Notes: generated by a model from the letters alone, not told the origin. A stretch of DNA of 25,249 nucleotides from Flavobacteriaceae bacterium (GCA_030829155.1 JAURBD010000014.1:1-25249); one strand, 5' to 3'; positions 7,409 to 15,659 are shown, numbered from the stretch's first letter. Numbers and translations: made by a program.

Positions 7409-8197
7409 GTGCTAGACTTAGACTTCTTAAAAATCAGCTTTATTGATGTAACCGATATCATATTGGTAGCAATATTACTTTACTATTTATACAAGCTTGT
7501 CAAAGGAACTGTAGCCATAAATATATTTTTAGGTATTGTCATCGTTTATTTAATTTGGGTACTCACTGATGCTTTGAATATGGATGTTTTGAGTAATATA
7601 CTTGGGAAATTTATAAGTGTTGGTTTCTTTGCGCTTATCGTAGTATTTCAACAAGAAATTCGAAAATTTCTTTTGCTTCTTGGTTCAACAAATTACACTA
7701 GTAGAAGAAGCTTAATTCGATATTTTAATTTCTTAGGTCAAGAAAACAGCGTTGTACGATTAGATGTTTCTCTTCTCACAAGTGCGTGTGAAAAAATGGC
7801 TAGTGAAAAAACAGGGGCAATCATAGTAATAGAACGCTCCAATTCTCTGGATTTTTTAATAAATACAGGAGATAAAACGAATATCAGTCTTTCCTCTCAA
7901 ATTTTAGAAACGATTTTCTTTAAAAACAGCCCCCTACATGATGGTGCAATTATAATTAAAGACAATACCATCACTGCAACTCGTGTAGTACTCCCCGTTT
8001 CAGAATCCACAACAATTTCAAAACGATATGGATTGAGACATAAAGCTGGCGCAGGAATCTCAGAAAAAACTGATGCTGTAGTCATTGTAATTTCTGAACA
8101 AAGAGGACAAATCACCTATATTAAAAATGGAGAGTTCATCAATTTTTCTTCAGCAGATAAATTAAAAAGAATCTTAATTGAAGATTTAGCTTACTAA
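7409..8197 (+). CDS. cdaA: diadenylate cyclase CdaA (c-di-AMP synthase)
   Basis: Membrane-bound DisA_N (DAC) enzyme of 262 residues that makes cyclic di-AMP from two ATP. Three N-terminal membrane helices (about 15-35, 36-55 and 65-82) precede the catalytic domain. The metal-binding motif is SPLHDGAIII (DGA at 178-180). The second motif, normally RHR, reads RHK at 210-212 followed by AGAGISEKTDA. The start codon is GTG at 7409, chosen because the N-terminus LDFLKISFIDVTDI fits family members. Pairing with folP is conserved in Bacteroidota, as far as I recall. Its stop is only two bases from the end of the convergent ABC exporter gene. Confidence 0.93.
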   Translation: MLDLDFLKISFIDVTDIILVAILLYYLYKLVKGTVAINIFLGIVIVYLIWVLTDALNMDVLSNILGKFISVGFFALIVVFQQEIRKFLLLLGSTNYTSRRSLIRYFNFLGQENSVVRLDVSLLTSACEKMASEKTGAIIVIERSNSLDFLINTGDKTNISLSSQILETIFFKNSPLHDGAIIIKDNTITATRVVLPVSESTTISKRYGLRHKAGAGISEKTDAVVIVISEQRGQITYIKNGEFINFSSADKLKRILIEDLAY

Positions 8198-8199
8198 GA

Positions 8200-9957
8200 T
8201 TATAAGTCATAAAATTGGATTCGGTGTAGTTTTTGATAATGTCCATCTTTTTTATCCAAAAGTTCCTTATGAGTTCCAATTTCTACAATTTTTCCCTGAT
8301 CCATCACTACAATTCGATTTGCTTTTTGAATAGTAGCCAAACGATGTGCTATGATAATTGAAGTTTTTTCTTTTGTAATAGTTTCTGTTGCATTCTGAAT
8401 TAATTCCTCAGAGTAAGAATCAACAGATGAAGTTGCTTCATCCAAAATCAATATAGTAGGATTTGAAAGAAATGCCCTGAGAAATGCGATTAATTGACGT
8501 TGACCTGAGGACAACATAACTCCACGCTCTTTTACATTGTATTGATACCCTCCAGGCAAGGAATTAATAAATTCGTGTACCCCAATTTTTTTCGCAGCAT
8601 CCTCAACTTGCTTCAGAGATATTTGGGGATCATAAAGAGTTATGTTATTAAAAATAGTATCTGCAAAAAGAAAAACGTCCTGAAATACAACAGCTACATG
8701 TTTTCTCAAATCTTTTAAATGATAATCTCGAATGGATATTCCGTCTATTTTGATGTCTCCAGTACTAAACTCATAAAATCTGGAGAGCAAATTTATTATT
8801 GTTGACTTTCCTGCCCCTGTTGCCCCAACTATTGCGATTGTTTCTCCGGGATTTACTTTCAAACTTATTCCCTTGAGCACTTCTTCATCTTCGATGTAAA
8901 AGAAGTGAAGGTCTTCAAGATCAATTTGACCCAACATTTTCTCTGGCGAGAAGGTTCCCTTATCCTCAATCTGGCTTTCTGTTTTTAAAATTGCAAATAC
9001 TCGACTTGCAGCCACCATTCCCATTTGCAGTGTGTTGAACTTGTCAGCAATCTGCCTAAGAGGTCGAAATAACATTTGAGAAAGTTGAATGAATAGAAAA
9101 ATAATCCCTAAAGAAACTCCGTCTCCAGTAACTACATTCAATCCACCGTACCATACCAATAAACCAATAGTAACAGATGTAGAAATTTCTGCTACTGGAA
9201 AAAAAATAGAATTGAACCATACGGTATGTAACCAAGCTTTTTTATGCTTTTCGTTGATCTGCATAAAGGTTTTTTGCTCTATGGCTTCACGATTAAAAAG
9301 CTTAACAATCTTGATCCCGCTAATTCGTTCTTGAACAAATGTATTCAGTTCAGCAACCTGTTTACGAACTTCTTCGAAAGCCTTTTTCATGGATTTTTGA
9401 AATACACGAGTAGCATATAAAATAACAGGGAGAACTGAGAAAACTATGAGAGATAATTTCCAGTTTACCGAAAGCATAATAATTACTACTACAGACATTT
9501 TCAACAAGTCAGCTACAATCATAAACAACCCTTGGCTAAAAATACTCGCTATTGTTTCAATATCACTGACAGAACGGGTAACCAGCCTACCTACTGCTGA
9601 TGTGTCAAAATAAGCCATTTTGAAGCGGATTAGTTTTTGAAATAATTCTACTCTTAAGTCTTTAACAATCATTTGTCCTAACCAATTTGCATAATAAATA
9701 AATACAAACTGAAAAATGACTTCTAATATCAATGCCAACAACATTAAAAAAGAAAAAAAAAGGAGCCCATCATAATCCTTAGGAGTAATGTAATCGTCAA
9801 CAACAATTTTTAATAAATATGGGGTAAGGGTAGAAAAAATGGATAAAAGTATTGCAGAAATTAAAACAAAATAATAGGTAAACCGATAAGGTTTAGAATA
9901 AGCCATAAGTTGACTTAAAAGATTCAAGTCAAAAATTCTACCACCTACTTTAGCCAT
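8200..9957 (-). CDS. MsbA-like ABC exporter (fused membrane and ATPase domains)
   Basis: Half-transporter of 585 residues that would work as a homodimer in the inner membrane. Six membrane helices occupy roughly residues 25-300. The ATPase domain has Walker A GATGAGKST (378-386), Q-loop FQDVF (425-429), signature LSSGQ (482-486), Walker B ILILDE (502-507) and the H-loop histidine H538. LSSGQ differs from LSGGQ by one small residue, a common variant. Similar proteins export lipid A precursors, other lipids or drugs; the substrate cannot be told here, so I give no gene symbol. Its ATG lies inside the 3' end of truA (8-base overlap), indicating coupling. Confidence 0.93.
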   Translation of the reverse strand: MAKVGGRIFDLNLLSQLMAYSKPYRFTYYFVLISAILLSIFSTLTPYLLKIVVDDYITPKDYDGLLFFSFLMLLALILEVIFQFVFIYYANWLGQMIVKDLRVELFQKLIRFKMAYFDTSAVGRLVTRSVSDIETIASIFSQGLFMIVADLLKMSVVVIIMLSVNWKLSLIVFSVLPVILYATRVFQKSMKKAFEEVRKQVAELNTFVQERISGIKIVKLFNREAIEQKTFMQINEKHKKAWLHTVWFNSIFFPVAEISTSVTIGLLVWYGGLNVVTGDGVSLGIIFLFIQLSQMLFRPLRQIADKFNTLQMGMVAASRVFAILKTESQIEDKGTFSPEKMLGQIDLEDLHFFYIEDEEVLKGISLKVNPGETIAIVGATGAGKSTIINLLSRFYEFSTGDIKIDGISIRDYHLKDLRKHVAVVFQDVFLFADTIFNNITLYDPQISLKQVEDAAKKIGVHEFINSLPGGYQYNVKERGVMLSSGQRQLIAFLRAFLSNPTILILDEATSSVDSYSEELIQNATETITKEKTSIIIAHRLATIQKANRIVVMDQGKIVEIGTHKELLDKKDGHYQKLHRIQFYDL

Positions 9958-10705
9958 TAGTTACATATACGTTTTTAGGATATTGAATGTCTGTAAGATA
10001 CAAACCATGAGCTGGAACAGAAAATCCTGCTTTACTTCTTTCTTTACTTTTTATAATCATTTTTAATTCTTTGGAAGTAATTTTGTGCATTCCTACTTCA
10101 AGAAGGGTTCCTACTATGGCTCGAACCATATTGCGCAAAAAACGATTTGCTGTTATCGTAAAAACATAACCGTCTCCTTCTAGCTTCCAACTTGCACTAC
10201 TTATATCACATAAATAGGTTTTTACATCTGTATTGGTTTTAGAAAAAGCTTGAAAATCTTTAAAGGTCATCAGTAACTCAGCAGCTTCATTCATCAACGG
10301 TATATCAAGCGGCTCTCTAAAAAAATAAGCAAGACCTTTGGTAAAAGGATCTTTTTTTGAAACAATATGATATTCATAAGTTCTCAACGTAGCATCAAAT
10401 CTTGCGTGTGCTTCATCTATTACAGTAACTATTGACAGAATCACAACATCAGATTTGAGGTATTGATTCAAAAGAAAAACAAGATTATCAAAGATTTTAA
10501 GGGAAATTTCTGCATCAAAATGGGCTACCATTAACCGAGCATGAACACCAGTATCTGTTCTCCCTGCTCCTGTAATTTTTATAGGAGACCGTAGAACCGT
10601 GGTTAGCGCTTTTTCCAAAACTTCCTGAACACTTATTGCATTGGGCTGACATTGCCACCCATGAAATGGGGTTCCTAAATAAGATAAATTTATAAAATAA
10701 CGCAC
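9950..10705 (-). CDS. truA: tRNA pseudouridine synthase A
   Basis: Enzyme of 251 residues that converts uridines 38-40 of the tRNA anticodon stem to pseudouridine. The catalytic aspartate is D51 in GAGRTDTGVHA. The C-terminal half carries the family segment AFSKTNTD and the basic FLRNMVRAIVGTLLEVG. The start is GTG at 10705; an in-frame TAA lies immediately upstream, so no longer start is possible, and starting here gives the normal N-terminus RYFINLSYLGTPFHGWQ. The 3' end overlaps the ABC exporter start by eight bases. Confidence 0.95.
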   Translation of the reverse strand: MRYFINLSYLGTPFHGWQCQPNAISVQEVLEKALTTVLRSPIKITGAGRTDTGVHARLMVAHFDAEISLKIFDNLVFLLNQYLKSDVVILSIVTVIDEAHARFDATLRTYEYHIVSKKDPFTKGLAYFFREPLDIPLMNEAAELLMTFKDFQAFSKTNTDVKTYLCDISSASWKLEGDGYVFTITANRFLRNMVRAIVGTLLEVGMHKITSKELKMIIKSKERSKAGFSVPAHGLYLTDIQYPKNVYVTNG

Positions 10706-10720
10706 TTATATTCTTTGTTG

Positions 10721-10728
10721 CAAAGGTA
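10721..10728 (-). promoter_or_regulatory. candidate -7 element for truA
   Basis: TACCTTTG on the minus strand fits the Bacteroidota -7 box TAnnTTTG and lies 15 bases upstream of the truA GTG. No TTG is found at the expected -33 spacing; the position reads TTT within a T-rich stretch. If used, the leader is under 12 bases. The rest of the 224-base gap 10706-10929 shows no gene I can support. Confidence 0.4.
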
Positions 10729-10929
10729 TCAGAAAAACAAGAGAAGGAAAAATTTATATAGGGTAAGGCATAATCAGAATTTATTTGCATAAAATCAGAT
10801 TTTTCAGGTCTATCATAAAAAAGAATTTAAAATTAGCAATTATTTGGAGTAAATTGCAAAACAAGTCAAGAGGTTTTCCTAATCAAAATAACTATCAAAA
10901 ATTCAACCCATCAAACCAACTACTAAATT

Positions 10930-11430
10930 TTGAAAAAAATTTTACTCTTATCGGATACCCACGATTACATAGATAAAAGAATATTAAGTTATGTTCAAAA
11001 AGTAGACGAAGTCTGGCATGCTGGAGATATTGGTAACCTTGATGTTACTGATCAAATTGAAGAGCTTAAAACCCTGAGAGCTGTTTATGGAAATGTTGAT
11101 GGAAAAGATGCCAGAGTAAGCTTTCCAGAATTTGAACAATTTTATTGTGAACAAGTTTCTGTGCTTATGACACATATTGGCGGTTATCCTGGACGCTACA
11201 CTCTCAAAATAAAAGAGCTGTTGAGTAAATCAACCCCAAAGCTATTCATTTGCGGACATTCACATATTCTAAAAGTTATGCAAGATAAAAAGTATAAACT
11301 TTTACATATGAATCCAGGAGCTGCAGGAATAAAAGGGTTCCACAAAATAAGAACAATGTTACGTTTTGAAATCAATGGAGATGAAGTACAAAACTTAGAA
11401 GTAATAGAACTCGGGCGGCGGGTGTTATGA
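10930..11430 (+). CDS. YfcE/MJ0936-type metallophosphoesterase
   Basis: Small calcineurin-like phosphoesterase of 166 residues. All metal-binding motifs are present in order: SDTHD (D9, H11), HAGDIG, YGNVD, THIGG and CGHSH, followed by the NPGA segment typical of the YfcE group. Members hydrolyse phosphodiesters in the presence of Mn or similar metals; the physiological substrate is not known. The start codon is TTG at 10930: translating from it gives the standard N-terminus KKILLLSDTHD, and no better ATG exists. Cytosolic and probably monocistronic. Its stop lies four bases from the end of the convergent DUF4293 gene. Confidence 0.9.
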   Translation: MKKILLLSDTHDYIDKRILSYVQKVDEVWHAGDIGNLDVTDQIEELKTLRAVYGNVDGKDARVSFPEFEQFYCEQVSVLMTHIGGYPGRYTLKIKELLSKSTPKLFICGHSHILKVMQDKKYKLLHMNPGAAGIKGFHKIRTMLRFEINGDEVQNLEVIELGRRVL

Positions 11431-11434
11431 AAAA

Positions 11435-11830
11435 TTAGCGTAATCGATCCATAGATCTTATTAAAGCTTCATCTTTTCGAATGTACTTATTTGCAAATAT
11501 TAACATCAACCAACTTGTTAGAGCTAATAAAAAACGTAAAACAATAAATTGTAACTGAGTGTCAATTTGTTCATAAATTTCATTAAAAACTAAAACTTCG
11601 TAGCCAATAGAAAAAAACAACAAAATAATATTCATTGTGATTTGAATTTTTCGCCTCGAAAAAAGAAAAATATTATATCCCGCTAGTAAAATAAATAAGT
11701 AAGGGAGGTTGCTTATACCCCATTGAATTTGCTCAGATCCAATCTTAAAACTAATTGGAAAAATTAAAAAGCATCCCAATATGGTGATGACGTAACATAA
11801 AAGAAATATAGATTGAATTCTTTGCAGCAT
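11435..11830 (-). CDS. DUF4293 four-helix membrane protein
   Basis: Integral membrane protein of 131 residues with four predicted helices. It begins MLQRIQSIFLL and ends with the charged tail RKDEALIRSMDRLR, both of which I recognise from the Bacteroidota DUF4293 family. Function is unknown. The frame is open 23 codons further upstream (to 11899), but that part is Lys/Asn-rich and absent from usual family N-termini, so I start at ATG 11830. It is divergent from rho, a neighbourhood I recall as recurrent in this phylum, and convergent with the phosphoesterase. Confidence 0.8.
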   Translation of the reverse strand: MLQRIQSIFLLCYVITILGCFLIFPISFKIGSEQIQWGISNLPYLFILLAGYNIFLFSRRKIQITMNIILLFFSIGYEVLVFNEIYEQIDTQLQFIVLRFLLALTSWLMLIFANKYIRKDEALIRSMDRLR

Positions 11831-11950
11831 TAAATTTTTTTTCAAAATTAAAAATTTTTTGTTGGGGGTTATATTTTTTTTGTAATATTGTTGAAGCAAT
11901 CATGAAAACTCAATTAGATTGCTCTTCATTATATACATACCTAAACATCA

Positions 11951-11980
11951 TACTTATCAGGTAATCCACTACGATAAGTA
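11951..11980 (+). promoter_or_regulatory. inverted repeat just upstream of rho
   Basis: TACTTATC (11951-11958) and GATAAGTA (11973-11980) are perfect 8-base inverted arms separated by 14 bases. The right arm ends 14 bases before the rho ATG. It could be a leader RNA hairpin close to the ribosome-binding region or a protein operator. E. coli rho is known to be autoregulated through its leader; a similar role here is only inference. Confidence 0.5.
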
Positions 11981-11994
11981 AATTTTCAAAAAAA

Positions 11995-13608
11995 ATGTAC
12001 GAAATTTCAGAATTAAAAAGTAAAAAGTTACCCGACTTACAGGGTATTGCTAAGTCTATAGGTGTAACAAGAATCACTGGTCTCAAAAAAATGGATTTGA
12101 TTTACCAAATCATCGATCACATATCTTCGAATCCTGAATCCATAAAAAATACTTCACCTAATCCAATTAATCCTCCAGAAGAAAATGGAACTGAAGTAAA
12201 ACCTAAGATTAAAAAAACAGTTACTTTAGTTGACGAAATCAATTTGGATCAAACAAACCAAGCCGAAGAAAATAAAAAACAAGACCCTGCCATAGAAAAA
12301 AGTAAAATTGATGTTCGAAATGATAAGCATCTCAATAAAAATTCCAATCAAAAACAAAACCCAAAGCAAAAGCAAAACTCCAATCCAAATCAAAAACAAA
12401 GAAAAAATAATAATCCCAACTACAAAAACAAAAACGGAGAACCTAATCACAATAAAGACAAGCGCAACAGATACCGTGAACCCGATTATGAATTTGATGG
12501 GATAATTGATTCTGAAGGTGTATTGGATATCATGTCTGAAGGATATGGATTTTTAAGATCATCGGACTATCATTACCTATCGTCTCCCGATGATGTTTAT
12601 GTATCTCAGTCCCAAATCCGGTTATTTGGCCTAAAAACAGGTGATACTGTACTGGGAACTGTTCGCCCACCAAAAGAGGGAGAAAAATATTTTCCCTTAA
12701 TTAAAATCAATAAAATTAATGGTCTCGATCCCAAAGTAGTTCGTGATCGTGTTTCTTTTGAACATCTAACGCCGCTTTTCCCTCAAGAAAAATTTATTCT
12801 TGCAGAAAAACAAAGCACCATTTCAACTCGAATCATCGACCTTTTCTCTCCTATCGGAAAAGGGCAACGAGGAATGATTGTTTCCCAACCAAAAACTGGA
12901 AAAACAATGTTACTCAAGGATATTGCAAATGCAATCGCTGCGAACCATCCTGAAGTTTATCAAATAATTCTACTGATTGATGAACGACCAGAAGAGGTAA
13001 CCGATATGCAGAGAAACGTTAAAGGAGAAGTTGTAGCTTCAACTTTTGATGAACCCGCAGATAGACACGTTAAAGTAGCTAATATTGTTCTAGAAAAGGC
13101 AAAACGATTAGTTGAGTGCGGACATGATGTAGTGATTCTTTTAGATTCTATTACACGTTTAGCTCGTGCATACAACACCGTACAACCAGCATCAGGGAAA
13201 ATTCTCAGTGGGGGTGTAGATGCCAATGCTCTTCATAAACCAAAACGATTCTTTGGAGCTGCAAGAAATATTGAAAAAGGGGGATCTCTCTCAATAATAG
13301 CAACTGCTCTTACGGAAACTGGATCAAAAATGGATGAAGTAATTTTTGAGGAATTTAAAGGTACTGGTAATATGGAACTACAGTTGGATCGGAAAATTTC
13401 TAACAGACGTATTTTCCCTGCTATCGATCTAATCTCTTCAAGTACAAGAAGAGATGACATTCTTTTAGATGAAAACACAGTTCAACGAATGTGGATTATG
13501 CGAAAATACCTTGCTGATATGAATCCAGTTGAAGCGATGGAATTTATCAACGATCGATTTAAAAGAACAAAAAACAATGAAGAATTTTTGATTTCAATGA
13601 ATGCATAG
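11995..13608 (+). CDS. rho: transcription termination factor Rho with disordered insertion
   Basis: Hexameric RNA helicase of 537 residues, about 120 longer than E. coli Rho (419). Order: Rho_N helical domain (1-45); a hydrophilic low-complexity linker (about 48-165) whose second half (109-160) is almost entirely Asn, Lys, Gln and Pro; the cold-shock-like RNA-binding domain (about 173-243, with EGYGFLRS); then the RecA-like motor. Motor motifs: P-loop SQPKTGKT (297-304), LLIDERPEEVTDM, DSITRLARAYNTV, and the Q/R-loop segment SGGVDANALHKPKRFFGAARN. Insertions of this kind are known in Bacteroidota Rho. An 8-base inverted repeat precedes the start and a strong two-way terminator follows the stop. 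Confidence 0.97.
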   Translation: MYEISELKSKKLPDLQGIAKSIGVTRITGLKKMDLIYQIIDHISSNPESIKNTSPNPINPPEENGTEVKPKIKKTVTLVDEINLDQTNQAEENKKQDPAIEKSKIDVRNDKHLNKNSNQKQNPKQKQNSNPNQKQRKNNNPNYKNKNGEPNHNKDKRNRYREPDYEFDGIIDSEGVLDIMSEGYGFLRSSDYHYLSSPDDVYVSQSQIRLFGLKTGDTVLGTVRPPKEGEKYFPLIKINKINGLDPKVVRDRVSFEHLTPLFPQEKFILAEKQSTISTRIIDLFSPIGKGQRGMIVSQPKTGKTMLLKDIANAIAANHPEVYQIILLIDERPEEVTDMQRNVKGEVVASTFDEPADRHVKVANIVLEKAKRLVECGHDVVILLDSITRLARAYNTVQPASGKILSGGVDANALHKPKRFFGAARNIEKGGSLSIIATALTETGSKMDEVIFEEFKGTGNMELQLDRKISNRRIFPAIDLISSSTRRDDILLDENTVQRMWIMRKYLADMNPVEAMEFINDRFKRTKNNEEFLISMNA

Positions 13609-13622
13609 TTTAATGTCAACAC

Positions 13623-13659
13623 AAAAAAAAAGTGCTATTTAAAAATAGCACTTTTTTTT
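13623..13659. terminator. bidirectional Rho-independent terminator between rho and rpsT
   Basis: Arms AGTGCTATTT (13631-13640) and AAATAGCACT (13643-13652) are perfect inverses, flanked by a run of A on the left and a run of eight T on the right. It therefore works as an intrinsic terminator on both strands. It lies just after the rho stop (13608) and just after the rpsT stop on the other strand (13676), serving both convergent genes. Confidence 0.9.
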
Positions 13660-13675
13660 GTACAATAACATTCTA

Positions 13676-13927
13676 TTACAATGCAGAAACAAGTTTAGTT
13701 AGCTTAGACTTCAAATTAGCCGCTTTGTTTGAATGAATAATATTTTTCTTGGATAGTTTATCTAACATAGAAATGACTGTTTTTAATAAAATATCAGCTT
13801 CTTTACGATCCGTAAGCTCTTTCAGTTTTTTGACAGCATTCCGAGCTGTTTTGTGTTGAAAACGATTGCGCAAACGCTTCTTTTCGTTTGATCTAATTCT
13901 CTTTAATGCAGATTTATGATTTGCCAT
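13676..13927 (-). CDS. rpsT: 30S ribosomal protein S20
   Basis: Basic protein of 83 residues that binds 16S rRNA in the small subunit. It has the typical start MANHKSALKRIRSNEKKRLRN in shortened form (residues 1-21), a Lys/Arg-rich helical body, and the closing motif IHSNKAANLKSKLTKLV. Length is normal. It follows tRNA-Glu by 22 bases on the same strand with no promoter or terminator visible between them, so it is likely co-transcribed from the promoter at 14036-14066. Confidence 0.95.
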   Translation of the reverse strand: MANHKSALKRIRSNEKKRLRNRFQHKTARNAVKKLKELTDRKEADILLKTVISMLDKLSKKNIIHSNKAANLKSKLTKLVSAL

Positions 13928-13949
13928 CTAAATATTGTTTTTTTATGTG

Positions 13950-14021
13950 TAGCCCGTAGGGGAGTCGAACCCCTCTTTCTAGGATGAAAACCTAACGTCC
14001 TAACCGATAGACGAACGGGCC
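13950..14021 (-). tRNA. tRNA-Glu (anticodon TTC)
   Basis: The minus strand gives a 72-base cloverleaf. The acceptor is GGCCCGT paired with ACGGGCT (first pair G-T), the anticodon arm is TTAGG-TTTTCAT-CCTAG with anticodon TTC, and the T arm is GAGGG-GTTCGAC-TCCCC-type. Discriminator A73; CCA not encoded. It lies between a full-consensus promoter and rpsT, with which it probably shares a primary transcript. Confidence 0.95.
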
Positions 14022-14035
14022 GTTTTTTATGGTTG

Positions 14036-14066
14036 CAAATCTAAAACGAAATAATATACCATGCAA
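14036..14066 (-). promoter_or_regulatory. Bacteroidota-type promoter for tRNA-Glu and rpsT
   Basis: On the minus strand there is TTG (14066-14064), a 20-base spacer and TAGATTTG (14043-14036), an exact fit to TTG-N19-21-TAnnTTTG. The predicted start is about eight bases before the tRNA 5' end. The two boxes are part of a 7-base inverted repeat (GGTTGCA at 14031-14037, TGCAACC at 14062-14068). Confidence 0.8.
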
Positions 14067-14140
14067 CCCTTTTCGTTTAAATTTTTTATTGATTTATTTA
14101 TTTTTTTTATCTACTAAAGAAGAATTTTTGAGAGCACTGA

Positions 14141-15619
14141 TTAATAGGCTTTAGCAAATAAAACCCTTTGTTTAGAAGGGTTTCCTGAAAAAACACACAC
14201 ACCGTCTTCGGGTTTTGCGTTATTAGGAATGCATCGTATTGTGGCTTTAGTAGCCTTTTTTATGGATTCCTCAGATTTTGCTGTGCCATCCCAATGAGCC
14301 GAAATAAAGCCACCCTTTGAATTCAGGATTTCTTTAAAAGATTCAAGATCATTTACTTCACTAATGTGTTCGTCTCTATAATTTGCGGCTTTTGTATATA
14401 ATGTTTCTTGAATTTCTTTCAACAAGCTCGGAATTACTACTGCAACAGAATCTTTTGGAATAAAAGACTTTGAAAGTGTATCTCTTCGAGCCAGCTCTAC
14501 TTGATCTTTTTCTAAATCTTTCGGCCCAATTGCTATTCTTAAAGGAACTCCCTTAAGTTCATAATCATTGAATTTATATCCTGGCTTAACATTGTCTCGA
14601 TCGTCAAATTTTACACTTATACCAGCATCAACTAATTTTTGTTTAATTTCTTGAGCTACCTCTGATATTTCCGATAATTGTTCTTCTCCTTTATATATTG
14701 GTACTATAACTACTTGTATTGGTGCCAAATTTGGAGGTAAAACTAAACCATTATCATCTGAGTGAGTCATTATAAGGGCACCCATCAAACGAGTTGAAAC
14801 TCCCCAAGAGCTAGCCCAAACATGTTCTAGTTTTCCTTCTTTGTTTGCAAATTTCACATCGAAAGCCTTAGCAAAGTTTTGCCCCAAAAAGTGTGAAGTT
14901 CCTGCCTGCAAAGCTTTCCCGTCTTGCATCAGTGCTTCTATACAATGGGTTTGCTCTGCTCCTGCAAATCGTTCGCTTTCAGATTTAACACCTTTGATGA
15001 CTGGTATTGCCATAAAATTTTCTACGAAATTGGCATAGATATCGTTAATCAAAATAGTTTCGTCTAAAGCTTCTTTTCGGGTTGCATGAGCAGTATGCCC
15101 CTCTTGCCATAAAAATTCAGCAGTTCTCAAAAACAAGCGAGTACGCATTTCCCACCGAACCACATTAGCCCACTGGTTAATTAGTATAGGTAAATCCCTG
15201 TAGGATTGAATCCAATTTTTGTAGGTACTCCAAATAATAGCTTCGCTAGTTGGACGAACTACAAGTTCTTCTTCTAGTTTTGCTTCTGGATCAACCATTA
15301 ACTTTCCCTTCTCATCTGGATTATTCTTCAAACGATAATGTGTAACTACCGCGCATTCTTTTGCAAATCCCTCTGCATTTTTTTCCTCAGCTTCAAATAG
15401 ATTTTTGGGAACAAAAAGAGGAAAGTAGGCATTTTGATGTCCCGTTTGCTTAAATTTCGAATCTAATTCTGCTTGCATTTTCTCCCAAATGGCATAACCA
15501 TAGGGTTTAATTACCATGCACCCTCGTACAGCTGAATTCTCTGCAAGATCCGCCCTGGATACTAACTCGTTATACCATTTGGAGTAATCTTCTGATCTCT
15601 TTGTAAGTTTCTTTGACAT
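14141..15619 (-). CDS. proS: prolyl-tRNA synthetase (eukaryote/archaeon-like type)
   Basis: Class II aminoacyl-tRNA synthetase of 492 residues that charges tRNA-Pro. It lacks the large bacterial editing insertion and has the short archaeal/eukaryotic-like architecture: catalytic core with RPTSEAIIW (motif 2 region), VVRWEMRTRLFLRTAEFLWQEGHTAH, and the SSWGVSTRLMGALIMTHSDDNGLVLPP block of motif 3. An anticodon-binding domain follows, then a C-terminal zinc-type domain ending in the characteristic Tyr (VLFAKAY). This form is usual in Bacteroidota. It is transcribed alone, divergent from the lipoprotein gene. The minus strand upstream holds a TAGTTTTG -7-like box but no matching -33 element. Confidence 0.96.
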   Translation of the reverse strand: MSKKLTKRSEDYSKWYNELVSRADLAENSAVRGCMVIKPYGYAIWEKMQAELDSKFKQTGHQNAYFPLFVPKNLFEAEEKNAEGFAKECAVVTHYRLKNNPDEKGKLMVDPEAKLEEELVVRPTSEAIIWSTYKNWIQSYRDLPILINQWANVVRWEMRTRLFLRTAEFLWQEGHTAHATRKEALDETILINDIYANFVENFMAIPVIKGVKSESERFAGAEQTHCIEALMQDGKALQAGTSHFLGQNFAKAFDVKFANKEGKLEHVWASSWGVSTRLMGALIMTHSDDNGLVLPPNLAPIQVVIVPIYKGEEQLSEISEVAQEIKQKLVDAGISVKFDDRDNVKPGYKFNDYELKGVPLRIAIGPKDLEKDQVELARRDTLSKSFIPKDSVAVVIPSLLKEIQETLYTKAANYRDEHISEVNDLESFKEILNSKGGFISAHWDGTAKSEESIKKATKATIRCIPNNAKPEDGVCVFSGNPSKQRVLFAKAY

Positions 15620-15659
15620 TATTTTGGCACAGATTTTGAATGTAGTATTTTTAAATCAT

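Noticed and set aside
10785..10976. 63-codon open frame before and into the phosphoesterase gene
   Set aside because: It is Asn/Lys-rich, has no domain, and overlaps the conserved start of the phosphoesterase in another frame.
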